Shown here in pieces: positions 17,262 to 25,309 of a stretch of 45,490 nt of DNA; the first letter of the stretch is position 1, and each line of letters begins with the position of its first letter. The stretch covers positions 1-45,490 of the forward strand of contig MPMZ01000020.1 of NCBI GenBank assembly GCA_002238765.1. The letters are read 5' to 3'. Position numbers and translations under genes: made by a program. Below the pieces are notes generated by a model. The model was not told the origin of the DNA and made no database searches. It saw only the letters and a list, made by a program, of their open reading frames with translations. The stretch is from Nitrospira sp. bin75. Its GTDB lineage: Bacteria > Nitrospirota > Nitrospiria > Nitrospirales > UBA8639.

Positions 17262-19127
17262 TTACGGGGACGGAACTGCGAGCGGGGCGTTTGAGAGGAC
17301 GGGAGACACCGTTCCCACGTGATAGTTGTGACACGTCAGACACGAGTCTCCCGCTCGTTCCGACGTATGACACGTCGTGCACACGGTTTTCTGCATGGCT
17401 TGAAAGTTGCTGGAAAAGGTCAAGGGATCGGTATGCTCGAACGCTTTCATGACCTCGGCTTCAGGATTCAACGTGTGACACGTGAGACAGCCTTTGTCAT
17501 CCAGCAGGCTGAAATGGACCGCATGGGTGAAGCGCGTCACCTTCCGTTCATGGGCAACCGGACGTGCAGCGGCCCAATGAATCCGTTTCCCTTGACCGGC
17601 TTGGGCATCGACACTATGACACTTCATGCACAGCCCGGGGGCTTTGGGGTTCGATAAGTGTGTGAAGAACGCCGTGGCTGAACGTCCGTGTTGCGTTCCT
17701 GATGCTCGGGCGGTGAAATCCAGCCATGCGCACACGAAAGGATCCGCATGCCCGGTCGGACGATAGAGCAAGACGAAATCCGCATCCTGCCGATACCAGC
17801 CGCCGGTCATGACCTGCTTTTCACGTTCGCGGTCCAAGTGGATCTCCGCTTCACTCTCACGATCTTCAGGACGTACGACCCTCTTGCCGACCCCGTAAGC
17901 GGGCACCTCCATCATCAACCGGGGTAACCATTCCTGCTGCGCGGCGCGGATCACCTCAACCGGCAATTGACCGACCAATTTCGCCAGTTGCCGTGTGCCG
18001 AGGGTCGTTGTCGCCTGAAGCCGGTCCAATAGTTCCCGTTGTCCTCTCACGATCAGGTTGTACAGCAGCTTCTTGACGGCCCACATCATCCGTCCCACGG
18101 CGACGATCTCTTCATCGGTGGCATCCGACAAATCCGTGAAATCGTCGAACCTAGCCAGGAGGGCCAAATCTTCAGTCACGGCCGGGGCTCCTCCCAGCAG
18201 CAACTCCATGAACGGCGTGAGCCCTTCTTCCATGTTTTCATCAGCCGGCCATTCGCCAACGGAGATCCCATGCTCATGCAGCGTGTCCAGATCCACACCC
18301 GGCAAACGCAGGACCGCAATCCCCTTTGCTCCAGCCCGGCCAATGCCCTTGATCTGCCGGGCATGACAACTCGCGCAGGTGGTCTCAAAGGTTCCCGTTC
18401 TCATGGTTTGACCGGCATCATCAGGCTGATGGCAGTCGGTACACGTTTTGGGAGCATCTCTCTTGAATTCGCCGAGAAAGTGTTTTCCGATATGAGCAGT
18501 ATGGTCGAAGGCGATCCGGGCACGCCGTTTATAGGGGTAATTCGCAAAAGGCGGATGACCGCCGGTCAAATCCGAGAACGCCAGCGTATGGCAGGCATGG
18601 CATCGTTGCTCGTCCATCGCGGTCAGGTTGAAATGTTTGCCTCGATGCTCCTTGTGGCACGTCGCGCACGCCAAGGGCCCCTCTCCCGTCTGCGTCAAAC
18701 CCGCCCCCCAGGATGACACGGCCAGGAGAAACGACTTGTCGGTGGGCTGAGACATCAGGCTCAGACGTTCCGTGACAACAGCCAATTCCCTGGGGGAACG
18801 ACCGTGAGCTTCAGCTCCAAGTTGATGACACGTCAGACACAGCTTGCTGTTTTCCTGTCCCGTTCCCGATGCACCCAGGGCACCCACCCAGTCCGCGAGG
18901 TTTCCATGGGCGGCCGTGTGACAGTCCGTACACGCGGAGGTTCCATGTTGGAACGTGAGTTCTCCGGGAGACAAAAAGGCCGATCCTTTCGGGCCTGAAA
19001 GGAACAGCAGCGAGAGCCCGACTGTGAGCATGGAAAGCCAAAACGTCATTCGACGACGTGTGGCCCGAATGCCGAGATCGCGGCTGCCTCTCCGCTCCTC
19101 ATGACCTCCGCTGTCCGGCTCACGCAC
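17262..19127 (-). CDS. decaheme c-type cytochrome
   Basis: A 621-residue exported multiheme cytochrome. Ten CxxCH sites are visible, starting near residues 66, 97, 154, 176, 229, 251, 500, 547, 583 and 596. Thus six hemes precede and four follow a heme-free segment of about 244 residues (256-499), which looks helical at first and then beta-like. The signal anchor MTFWLSMLTVGLSLLFL is preceded by an Arg-rich extension when the GTG at 19127 is used; that start is 3 bases past the upstream stop codon, favouring coupled translation. ATG 19049 is the alternative. Last gene of a six-gene cytochrome operon. It is expected in the periplasm or at the outer membrane as an electron carrier; no enzymatic activity can be inferred. 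Confidence 0.88.
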   Translation of the reverse strand: MREPDSGGHEERRGSRDLGIRATRRRMTFWLSMLTVGLSLLFLSGPKGSAFLSPGELTFQHGTSACTDCHTAAHGNLADWVGALGASGTGQENSKLCLTCHQLGAEAHGRSPRELAVVTERLSLMSQPTDKSFLLAVSSWGAGLTQTGEGPLACATCHKEHRGKHFNLTAMDEQRCHACHTLAFSDLTGGHPPFANYPYKRRARIAFDHTAHIGKHFLGEFKRDAPKTCTDCHQPDDAGQTMRTGTFETTCASCHARQIKGIGRAGAKGIAVLRLPGVDLDTLHEHGISVGEWPADENMEEGLTPFMELLLGGAPAVTEDLALLARFDDFTDLSDATDEEIVAVGRMMWAVKKLLYNLIVRGQRELLDRLQATTTLGTRQLAKLVGQLPVEVIRAAQQEWLPRLMMEVPAYGVGKRVVRPEDRESEAEIHLDREREKQVMTGGWYRQDADFVLLYRPTGHADPFVCAWLDFTARASGTQHGRSATAFFTHLSNPKAPGLCMKCHSVDAQAGQGKRIHWAAARPVAHERKVTRFTHAVHFSLLDDKGCLTCHTLNPEAEVMKAFEHTDPLTFSSNFQAMQKTVCTTCHTSERAGDSCLTCHNYHVGTVSPVLSNAPLAVPSP

Positions 19128-19130
19128 GAG

Positions 19131-19955
19131 TTAATGCCCCCCCACCGTATAAGCCGATACCACGACCGCGTGAACCAATGCGAGAATCAGCAGGCTGTAG
19201 GACAATGGGATATGGATGAATAACCAGTACTTGAGCGTCCCCTGGAGGGCTTCCTGGAAATCGAGGTCGTCCTTCATGCGAATCAAGTCCCCCAACTCTT
19301 CCAGGCTTCCCCGCTCTTTCTCGCTCAGGAAACGATCCAGGGCACTCAGTTCGGTCAGGAGCGCTTGACGGAAGCCGGTGGACGCGAAGAGATGGCCCCA
19401 ATAATTGCGAGGACCTTCGATGAACGACGCCAGTCGCCGATCATAAAAATCTGCAAGCATCATTGAACGGGACTCGGAAACAGTCCGCTCCACGACAGCC
19501 TCAACCTTCTCGCGGAGGTTGTTTCGCATCGTGGGAATTCGCTCGAAGATCACCTTTTCCCCATGTGTCGCGAGTCGCCGGGGCAGCATTCTTGATAGGA
19601 CAAGCCCCACAAGCCCGCTGACGGCAACAGCCGCGTACAATAGCGCAAGCGTCAATTCCAAGGGACCGTTGGGGACACGCAGGCCAATATGCAGGATAAA
19701 CACTCCGATGGTCAGCAGGCCTGCAGAGACGTGAATCCTGAACCAATCGAGGGGTCTATCCGACGACAGGAAAGCGAGGCGCTTCAGATAATTGCACGTG
19801 ACCAGTATGAGGACCAGACCAAAGAGCAGCCATCCCGAGAGGAACGGCGCCCGGTACGGCGACATGAGGGATGCCGCGTAGACGCCGGCGAGAAGAAGCA
19901 TGAGCAGGCTCCAGATCGAGAGCGTACCCCAATGTCGTGCCACGAACGCCATCAT
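19131..19955 (-). CDS. membrane protein with diheme cytochrome b pattern
   Basis: A 274-residue integral membrane protein. Four hydrophobic helices lie in residues ~8-120 and one at ~243-271, with a charged soluble loop of about 115 residues between them. Two helices carry His pairs with identical spacing: H75/H89 and H248/H262, both His-x13-His, the arrangement that ligates two stacked b hemes in respiratory cytochromes b. I do not recognise a named family. Its start overlaps the tetraheme cytochrome stop by 4 bases (ATGA), and the decaheme gene follows after 3 bases. The likely role is to move electrons across the inner membrane between quinone or ferredoxin and the periplasmic hemes. Heme binding is inferred from the spacing. 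Confidence 0.7.
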   Translation of the reverse strand: MMAFVARHWGTLSIWSLLMLLLAGVYAASLMSPYRAPFLSGWLLFGLVLILVTCNYLKRLAFLSSDRPLDWFRIHVSAGLLTIGVFILHIGLRVPNGPLELTLALLYAAVAVSGLVGLVLSRMLPRRLATHGEKVIFERIPTMRNNLREKVEAVVERTVSESRSMMLADFYDRRLASFIEGPRNYWGHLFASTGFRQALLTELSALDRFLSEKERGSLEELGDLIRMKDDLDFQEALQGTLKYWLFIHIPLSYSLLILALVHAVVVSAYTVGGH

Positions 19956-21061
19956 CGGTCCGGCATCGCGGCAAGGGATGGACTATCTTGTGCGGTCACT
20001 CGTTCGGGCGGCCCTCCCGGCTTGCCTTTATATTGCTCCGGCTGTGGGAGGATTGGGTCCAGGGCGGTCATTTGGCTGCCGTGACGGGTGTTGGCCAGCT
20101 CTCGAGTCGCCGAGGCAATCGTCTCGGCCGCCTCCACCAGGGCGGCTTCATGACCGATCTTCAATTCGACCCCCTTGATGATCTTCAGGATTTCCTTGAT
20201 TTCCTGGATAGGGTTTGCCGCATCGATGGCCTGAAGCGTGTCCACGACACGTCGGACGTGCTTCGTCGTCGCGGTGACATACGTCCCTTCGCTCGTCGCC
20301 TTGGCCAAGGCACGAAGACCGTACTCCAGGTCGAGGGCTTTTCCCACCACGTAGAGCATGCGCTTACGCTCCGGGGACACCTCTTCATTTTTTTTGCCTT
20401 CAGAACGGAGAAACTTGTGGCGAATTTCACCCAGCGACCACGACACCAATTCAAAATCGTCACTCCGGGTTCGGTGCTCTCCGACGTTCACCAATTGTTC
20501 ATCGGACACGATGTGACATTGATAGCAGTTTGCCGCAAGACGATAGAGATCCCCGGGCCGGATCATGCCCGCTTGCTTGATTGCGGTCAGACGTTTGGCC
20601 TTATGCTCGGGCGTCTCGTGTTCACGGGTCACGTTCTTCCCGCCATACTCGCCATGAATCTTGAGCCAGTCCTTTGCCGGACCGTGGCACGATTCGCAGG
20701 AAATGCCGGCGATGGCTTTCACCTTGTTCCGCTTTTTCCCGGAGGTGAAGTGGCAGGTTACACAGGCTTCGGCCTTTTTCACGCGCTTGATTCCCATGTT
20801 GCCGGCAATCTCCTTGGCCTGTTTCTTGCGCGTGAACACTTTGAAGGTTTTGGAGTGCCCGGTCTCCCGCCAGACGTGCATTTCCGCTTTGTGGCATTCA
20901 CCGCATTCATCCGGACCTGCAATTTTCGAGGGATCATTCCCCAGAAAACCAGAAAAGTCCTTGGCCTCAGGCTTCACCTCGCTAGTCGAGAAGACCAGGA
21001 ATCCCAGCAAGATACTTAGCCATACCGGAACCGTTCGGATTGCGCCGTTCACAAGGTTCAT
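19952..21061 (-). CDS. tetraheme cytochrome c554-type protein
   Basis: A 369-residue exported cytochrome with an N-terminal hydrophobic segment (VPVWLSILLGFLVF). Four CxxCH sites occur near residues 53 (CGECH), 100 (CVTCH), 122 (CESCH) and 179 (CYQCH). The pattern CGECHKAEMHVWRETGHS...GISCESCHGP is that of the cytochrome c554/NrfA-like fold family, where such proteins are electron shuttles. The C-terminal ~150 residues lack heme and look helical, with a long charged segment. A GAGAGGTGA ribosome site precedes ATG 21061. The stop overlaps the next gene by 4 bases. Fourth gene of the cytochrome operon. Confidence 0.88.
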   Translation of the reverse strand: MNLVNGAIRTVPVWLSILLGFLVFSTSEVKPEAKDFSGFLGNDPSKIAGPDECGECHKAEMHVWRETGHSKTFKVFTRKKQAKEIAGNMGIKRVKKAEACVTCHFTSGKKRNKVKAIAGISCESCHGPAKDWLKIHGEYGGKNVTREHETPEHKAKRLTAIKQAGMIRPGDLYRLAANCYQCHIVSDEQLVNVGEHRTRSDDFELVSWSLGEIRHKFLRSEGKKNEEVSPERKRMLYVVGKALDLEYGLRALAKATSEGTYVTATTKHVRRVVDTLQAIDAANPIQEIKEILKIIKGVELKIGHEAALVEAAETIASATRELANTRHGSQMTALDPILPQPEQYKGKPGGPPERVTAQDSPSLAAMPDR

Positions 21062-21131
21062 GGGTCTGTCACCTCTCGAAGTGGTCAGGCATGGGGTTTA
21101 CGTTCATCACGGTGCATGCAAGTAACGATTC

Positions 21132-21599
21132 CTACGCGTCCAAAATCAGATTGCCCGTTGGAATGGAACTACACATCAAGCACAAACCGGCTGCCGGTCT
21201 CTCTTCAAGTGGTGCCACATGAGAGACGGCTCCGGACTTGATGGCCGTGAGACACCTGCCACAATTGCCTGCACGACATCCGAAACGCAGGTTGATGTCG
21301 TTTCTTTTGGCAAGTTCCAACAATGAGCCTACGCTCGGGTCCCATGTACACGTCCTGCAGGATTTGGCAAAGACGACTTCAACGCCGGGGAACGTGGCCG
21401 CGACTGCTGGTTCCGGACGCTCGTGCCCGGGATACTGCGCGTTTGCTGCCTGCACGCGGGGACGGAACCCTTCAAGGACCAGCCGGCGTTGTTGTTTTCT
21501 ATATCCGGCCTGACGCCATAGCGAGAGGAGCAACAGCGGTATCCGAATCAGGGCCATTCCGACAAGCCCGCCGCCGATTCCTTGCATCACCAACTCCAT
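21132..21599 (-). CDS. membrane-anchored 2Fe-2S ferredoxin
   Basis: A 155-residue protein. Residues ~5-28 form one transmembrane helix (IGGGLVGMALIRIPLLLLSL) followed by RQAGYRKQQRR, so by the positive-inside rule the C-terminal domain should face the cytoplasm. That domain (~72-155) is a plant-type 2Fe-2S ferredoxin: C108, C113 and C116 in FGCRAGNCGRC and C143 in CLMC, the usual C-x4-C-x2-C...C ligand set. An extra CRTC pair (81-84) precedes it. ATG 21599 is chosen because GGAGGG lies just upstream; an open frame reaching 21671 would overlap the porin gene. It is unusual to find such a protein between an outer-membrane barrel and periplasmic cytochromes. Confidence 0.85.
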   Translation of the reverse strand: MELVMQGIGGGLVGMALIRIPLLLLSLWRQAGYRKQQRRLVLEGFRPRVQAANAQYPGHERPEPAVAATFPGVEVVFAKSCRTCTWDPSVGSLLELAKRNDINLRFGCRAGNCGRCLTAIKSGAVSHVAPLEERPAAGLCLMCSSIPTGNLILDA

Positions 21600-21652
21600 A
21601 CTTGCCCTCCTGTCACAGTCTTGTCTTCCGCTGATTTCAACAGGTTGCCCCC

Positions 21653-23074
21653 TCAAAATTTCGTGAGCCATTCAAGCCGCGCGCCATAGGCCGGATCGCG
21701 TTCTTCCTGAACCGCTCCGAAGGCATCGAGTCGGGCAATAAAGTGGCGGCCGACGGCTTGTTGATACCGCAGGCCCGCGGCAAAGGCTCCACTCCGGTCC
21801 TCACGATTGTTCGTATTCTTTCGACCTCCCAACTCGACGATGAACTGTTTGCGGGTCCGATCGAGAAATTTCTGATACCCGAGACTACCTCCCACGGCAT
21901 TGTCGGCCCCGTTGCCCAGCGCGGCCCCATACCGGCCCAATCCCACCGCGGCAAACAGGATCCCGGTTCGACCAAGCGGCCCGCCGGTTTCAGGACCACG
22001 GATGGCCGAGGAAAATTCCCCGATCCCCCAAAACGTATTGAGATAGAGAAAGTCTTGGGTATGCTGCGGGGTCCAGGAAATTTCATTGAACACCAGTGTG
22101 CCGCGACTGGTTTGCGGCGTCTCTCGCTCCATCGGAAACGAAGTATTGAGGGTCGACGTCGTATTGAACGGTCCAATGCGCTGTACTCCCCGAATCCCGG
22201 CAAACAACGCATTGTCCGTGTTCTCCCCGGCTTCGAGGTAGACCAAGTCCAGGTCGATCGTCGTGGTTGGAAAGTCCGTTTCCGTAAACAGGCCGAAAAG
22301 CTGGGCATCAGGATCGAGCCGGTTGTCGTCGCGGTACACGTTGTCCCAGGCATAGAAGACGCTGATCCGTACGTTTGACGTGCCCGGCAGTTGAAGGTTG
22401 TTCCGGACCAGGGAAACGGCGTCGGGATTGCCCAGGCCTCCGCTGTTGATCAGGATGCCGTCCTGAAAGAGCACGGCTTGCCGGCCGACCGAAAAGCCAA
22501 TGTCGAGCATCCTGGTATCTCCAGTGTCGAGCTTAGGAAAAATCTCCCCCAAATCCCCTTCAAAGAATAAAGTCCTGACCACCGCGTTGAATTCGTCCCG
22601 AAAATCTCCATCAGGCTCGAACGACACGCTGGTAAACCGGTTGTCCCGATCCAGAGGTCGCAATCCGATCAACAGACGATCCGAAGCCGACAATTTGAGA
22701 TTGGCGAAAAGGTCGAGACGGTGCGCCCATTCGGAAACGCGCGTCGCGCCGTTGTCGACGGTCTGCACGGCCATCCGGTGCGTCCCGAACACCCAGAGGG
22801 AGGGACGCCACACCGCGCCGGTCGGCAGTTCGACTTCCGGCCCGAGCGGGCCGGTCCCGAGAAACGGCTCCCCCAATTCCAAGATCAGCGACGGCCGGTC
22901 CGGCACCTCCTCCACTTGCAGCGGGATGGGCATATCCGACAACCGACTGCCGGACTCCGTCTCCCTGGATTGTTCTCCTTCTTTGTCCCGGCTCCCCTCG
23001 CCGGCCCATGCCGGCGCACAGCCAAACAGCAACGCCAACGCCACGCCGACGAAAAAACCGGCTCGTATCTTCAT
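21653..23074 (-). CDS. outer-membrane beta-barrel protein (putative porin partner of cytochromes)
   Basis: A 473-residue protein with a signal peptide (MKIRAGFFVGVALALLFGC..., cleavage near AWA) and alternating amphipathic strands through the rest (for example FGTHRMAVQT, HRLDLFANLKLSASDRLLIG, SNVRISVFYAW, RHFIARLDAFGAV). It ends in a terminal phenylalanine (LEWLTKF), the C-terminal signature of BAM-inserted barrels. No specific family is recognised. Its ATG overlaps the pentaheme cytochrome stop by 4 bases. That tight coupling to a multiheme cytochrome is the usual layout of porin-cytochrome conduits that carry electrons through the outer membrane; the conduit role is inference. Confidence 0.75.
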   Translation of the reverse strand: MKIRAGFFVGVALALLFGCAPAWAGEGSRDKEGEQSRETESGSRLSDMPIPLQVEEVPDRPSLILELGEPFLGTGPLGPEVELPTGAVWRPSLWVFGTHRMAVQTVDNGATRVSEWAHRLDLFANLKLSASDRLLIGLRPLDRDNRFTSVSFEPDGDFRDEFNAVVRTLFFEGDLGEIFPKLDTGDTRMLDIGFSVGRQAVLFQDGILINSGGLGNPDAVSLVRNNLQLPGTSNVRISVFYAWDNVYRDDNRLDPDAQLFGLFTETDFPTTTIDLDLVYLEAGENTDNALFAGIRGVQRIGPFNTTSTLNTSFPMERETPQTSRGTLVFNEISWTPQHTQDFLYLNTFWGIGEFSSAIRGPETGGPLGRTGILFAAVGLGRYGAALGNGADNAVGGSLGYQKFLDRTRKQFIVELGGRKNTNNREDRSGAFAAGLRYQQAVGRHFIARLDAFGAVQEERDPAYGARLEWLTKF

Positions 23075-24870
23075 TGGACGGCGTTATCGTCCTTTGAGGA
23101 AACGTCAAACGTTACATTGCGCTCCCATAACGTCACGTGTCCCGCCAACACCCCCTCGGCCACGCCGCGGGGACTCATGCCATAGTCGAATCCAACCTCC
23201 TTGATGTCATCGATCAAATTGACCGGCACCATGCCGAGGATCAGCTTGATGTTGGCGGCATAGGGGCCGTTGCCCGTCAATCGGGAGCCCGGGATTTCGT
23301 ACACCGCCCAGCGACTCCCATTCGGTTCGATGTTCTTCCTGTGCTTGCGCACGTTCACCGGACGTCCCAGCAGGATGCTCGACTGCGTCAACGGCCGCAG
23401 GAACGGCAGCGGATCAAACGAAGGATTGACCGGGATGATCCGTTCACTCTCGCTGCCGCGGAAATTCCGGGTGACGAATTTCGATTGCAGGTTGAACAGG
23501 TAGGGATCCGGCGGCAACTCACCATTGTGAACGTACAGCGAATGCAAATCACGGAGATCGCCGTTGGGGTCCAAGTCGCCGGACTTGAACACGACCGCTC
23601 CATCGCGGTCCGTCACCGTGACCTGCAAATAGACGAGGCGTTCCGCATCAAAGCCGCTCGGCACACCATGGCCAGTGGTGCCGTTCTTCACTTGCGCCTT
23701 GAAACGGATTCCCTGCTCATCGGCTTGTTTTATCGCCACCGCGCCGAGCACAAACCCTTGCTGCAACAACAGCTTTCGCTGAGCCATGTATTTGTCCAGC
23801 AACGCAAATTGCTGCTCCAGAATGTCACGGGCGTCATATCGATCATCAACGGAATCCCAACGTTCGGGGAACACCGTGTCACCAGGGACTTTGTCCTCAA
23901 ACTCATCGGTCCCCCACCCTGCTTCATAGTCAAACGTCAGCCACTCCTTGATGGTGGCCAACTTTGCAGCTTCCGGATTGTGCGGAAAGATGCCCGGATG
24001 GATCACCGAATGATCCGGCCCGGGAAACATATGGTTGGTGCGCTTTCGCGGCTTGGTCTCCACGTCTCCGACTATAGCGGCAGGCGCCAGGGCGTATCCC
24101 GACGGTCGACCGGGTTCCGTTCCCATATGGCAGTCCTGACAAGTGATCCCCTGTTTGGCGGCCGGCGAAGTCTTATACTCGCTGAAGGTTTCCTCAAGAC
24201 GAAATCCATTGAGCAGATTGACGTCGTGACACTGACCACAAAATCCGGGGGTGACGAGTGTGAAAAATTTCTTCGCATCGGTATGGATGGCGCGGCCCGG
24301 TTTGCCCCGTTCGGTATTGACCCGATACTCGTCGCTTTCGATCACGCGCCGGAGTTCCGTGTTACCAGTCGGCCCGTAAACCGGGTCGAACACGTCGCCT
24401 TCCACGCTCTTCACCCGCCCGCTTTCTTTCCCATAGGCTTGGTTGACCCGGTGACAGACGATGCAGGTAATGCCCTCACGAGAAACCGGATGCCGGTCAA
24501 CGTTGCTGATGAATAAGGGCTCTCCGAGATTCATCCCCACGCGGGTGTGGCAACGGATACAAAAATCGCCGTTGGTGCCGTTGGTCCGCTTGAGTATGGT
24601 GCCATGCATCGCATTGAACACGGGACTCATCTGAGCATAGGCGTGCGGGGATACCGACCATTCCCGGAAATGATCCTCGTGGCACGTTTTACAGGAGGCT
24701 GCGGAGGGAAATCGATTGTCCACAAAGGATGCCCCGTGGGCGGCGCCTGCAGAGACTTCTTTCTCGTCCTGACGGTCGTCGCTTGGCCGGGCTTCCGCAT
24801 GCGATAGGATTGCTGAGGCAACCAGTGCGACCAATGGAAGAACAAGACTTCCGAATTTGAGGAGTGGCAT
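23071..24870 (-). CDS. pentaheme c-type cytochrome, first gene of the cytochrome operon
   Basis: A 599-residue exported cytochrome. The signal peptide is MPLLKFGSLVLPLVALVAS..., with cleavage near HAEA. Five CxxCH sites start near residues 60 (CKTCH), 104 (CIRCH), 136 (CIVCH), 211 (CGQCH) and 244 (CQDCH). The first part resembles the c554 fold (SCKTCHEDHFREWSVSPH...GITCIVCHRV). The C-terminal ~350 residues have no heme and look beta-rich, with GHGVPSGFDAERLVYLQVTV as a marker seen in other multiheme cytochromes. ATG 24870 begins the signal; an in-frame extension to TTG 25002 would read through an 8-bp tandem repeat and lacks a ribosome site, so it is rejected. Overlaps the porin gene by 4 bases. 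Confidence 0.87.
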   Translation of the reverse strand: MPLLKFGSLVLPLVALVASAILSHAEARPSDDRQDEKEVSAGAAHGASFVDNRFPSAASCKTCHEDHFREWSVSPHAYAQMSPVFNAMHGTILKRTNGTNGDFCIRCHTRVGMNLGEPLFISNVDRHPVSREGITCIVCHRVNQAYGKESGRVKSVEGDVFDPVYGPTGNTELRRVIESDEYRVNTERGKPGRAIHTDAKKFFTLVTPGFCGQCHDVNLLNGFRLEETFSEYKTSPAAKQGITCQDCHMGTEPGRPSGYALAPAAIVGDVETKPRKRTNHMFPGPDHSVIHPGIFPHNPEAAKLATIKEWLTFDYEAGWGTDEFEDKVPGDTVFPERWDSVDDRYDARDILEQQFALLDKYMAQRKLLLQQGFVLGAVAIKQADEQGIRFKAQVKNGTTGHGVPSGFDAERLVYLQVTVTDRDGAVVFKSGDLDPNGDLRDLHSLYVHNGELPPDPYLFNLQSKFVTRNFRGSESERIIPVNPSFDPLPFLRPLTQSSILLGRPVNVRKHRKNIEPNGSRWAVYEIPGSRLTGNGPYAANIKLILGMVPVNLIDDIKEVGFDYGMSPRGVAEGVLAGHVTLWERNVTFDVSSKDDNAVQ

Positions 24871-25309
24871 CAACGCCCCCAACAAAGGTAGTTGGGTAGT
24901 TGGGTAGTTGGGTAGTTGGGTAGTTGGGTAGTTGGGTAGTTGGGTAGTTGGTGCACAATCGTCCTGACATTTTTCCGAACTATACCGAACTTCATGAAAC
25001 AAGATTGACAGCTTTCAACTACATTGCATGTCGTGAGGAAAATCTGTTGGCAAACAAGCCTTGCAAGTCCAGAGGCTCTGCGTAGCAGGCAAATTTTCGC
25101 GGATTATAATGGTTTCAAAGTACCTGTCAATACGTAGATATCAGAACGGTCATTCCAGGGCAAAATAGACCAATGAGTTCAGGAATGGCCATAATAAAAA
25201 GTTGAAAATGTCGCATTCTTGCTCATTGGCAAACCTTGTTCTTACACAGTAGAATAGTGATTGTTTCCTTGGATCAGAGCCACAGTCGTCACCTGAAAAG
25301 GAGTCGTCC
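24871..25309. other. divergent intergenic region: cytochrome operon and glutathione peroxidase promoters
   Basis: No gene is seen. The left part is the leader of the cytochrome operon with the 8-bp tandem repeat at 24887-24950. The right part is AT-rich and should contain promoters for both directions, but I cannot assign hexamers with confidence; a lone TATAAT occurs at 25105-25110 on the plus strand without a good -35. AAGGAG before 25310 is the ribosome site of the peroxidase gene. Confidence 0.55.
24887..24950. repeat. tandem repeat, 8 perfect copies of an 8-bp unit (GGTAGTTG)
   Basis: Eight uninterrupted copies of GGTAGTTG (CAACTACC on the gene strand) lie 17 to 80 bases before the start codon of the pentaheme cytochrome gene at 24870. 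Perfect short units of this kind are prone to slipped-strand changes in number, so the array could tune or switch expression of the cytochrome operon. Confidence 0.95.

Noticed and set aside
24871-25002. N-terminal extension of the pentaheme cytochrome from TTG 25002
   Set aside because: It reads through the 8-bp tandem repeat, has no ribosome site and buries a clean signal peptide that begins at ATG 24870.
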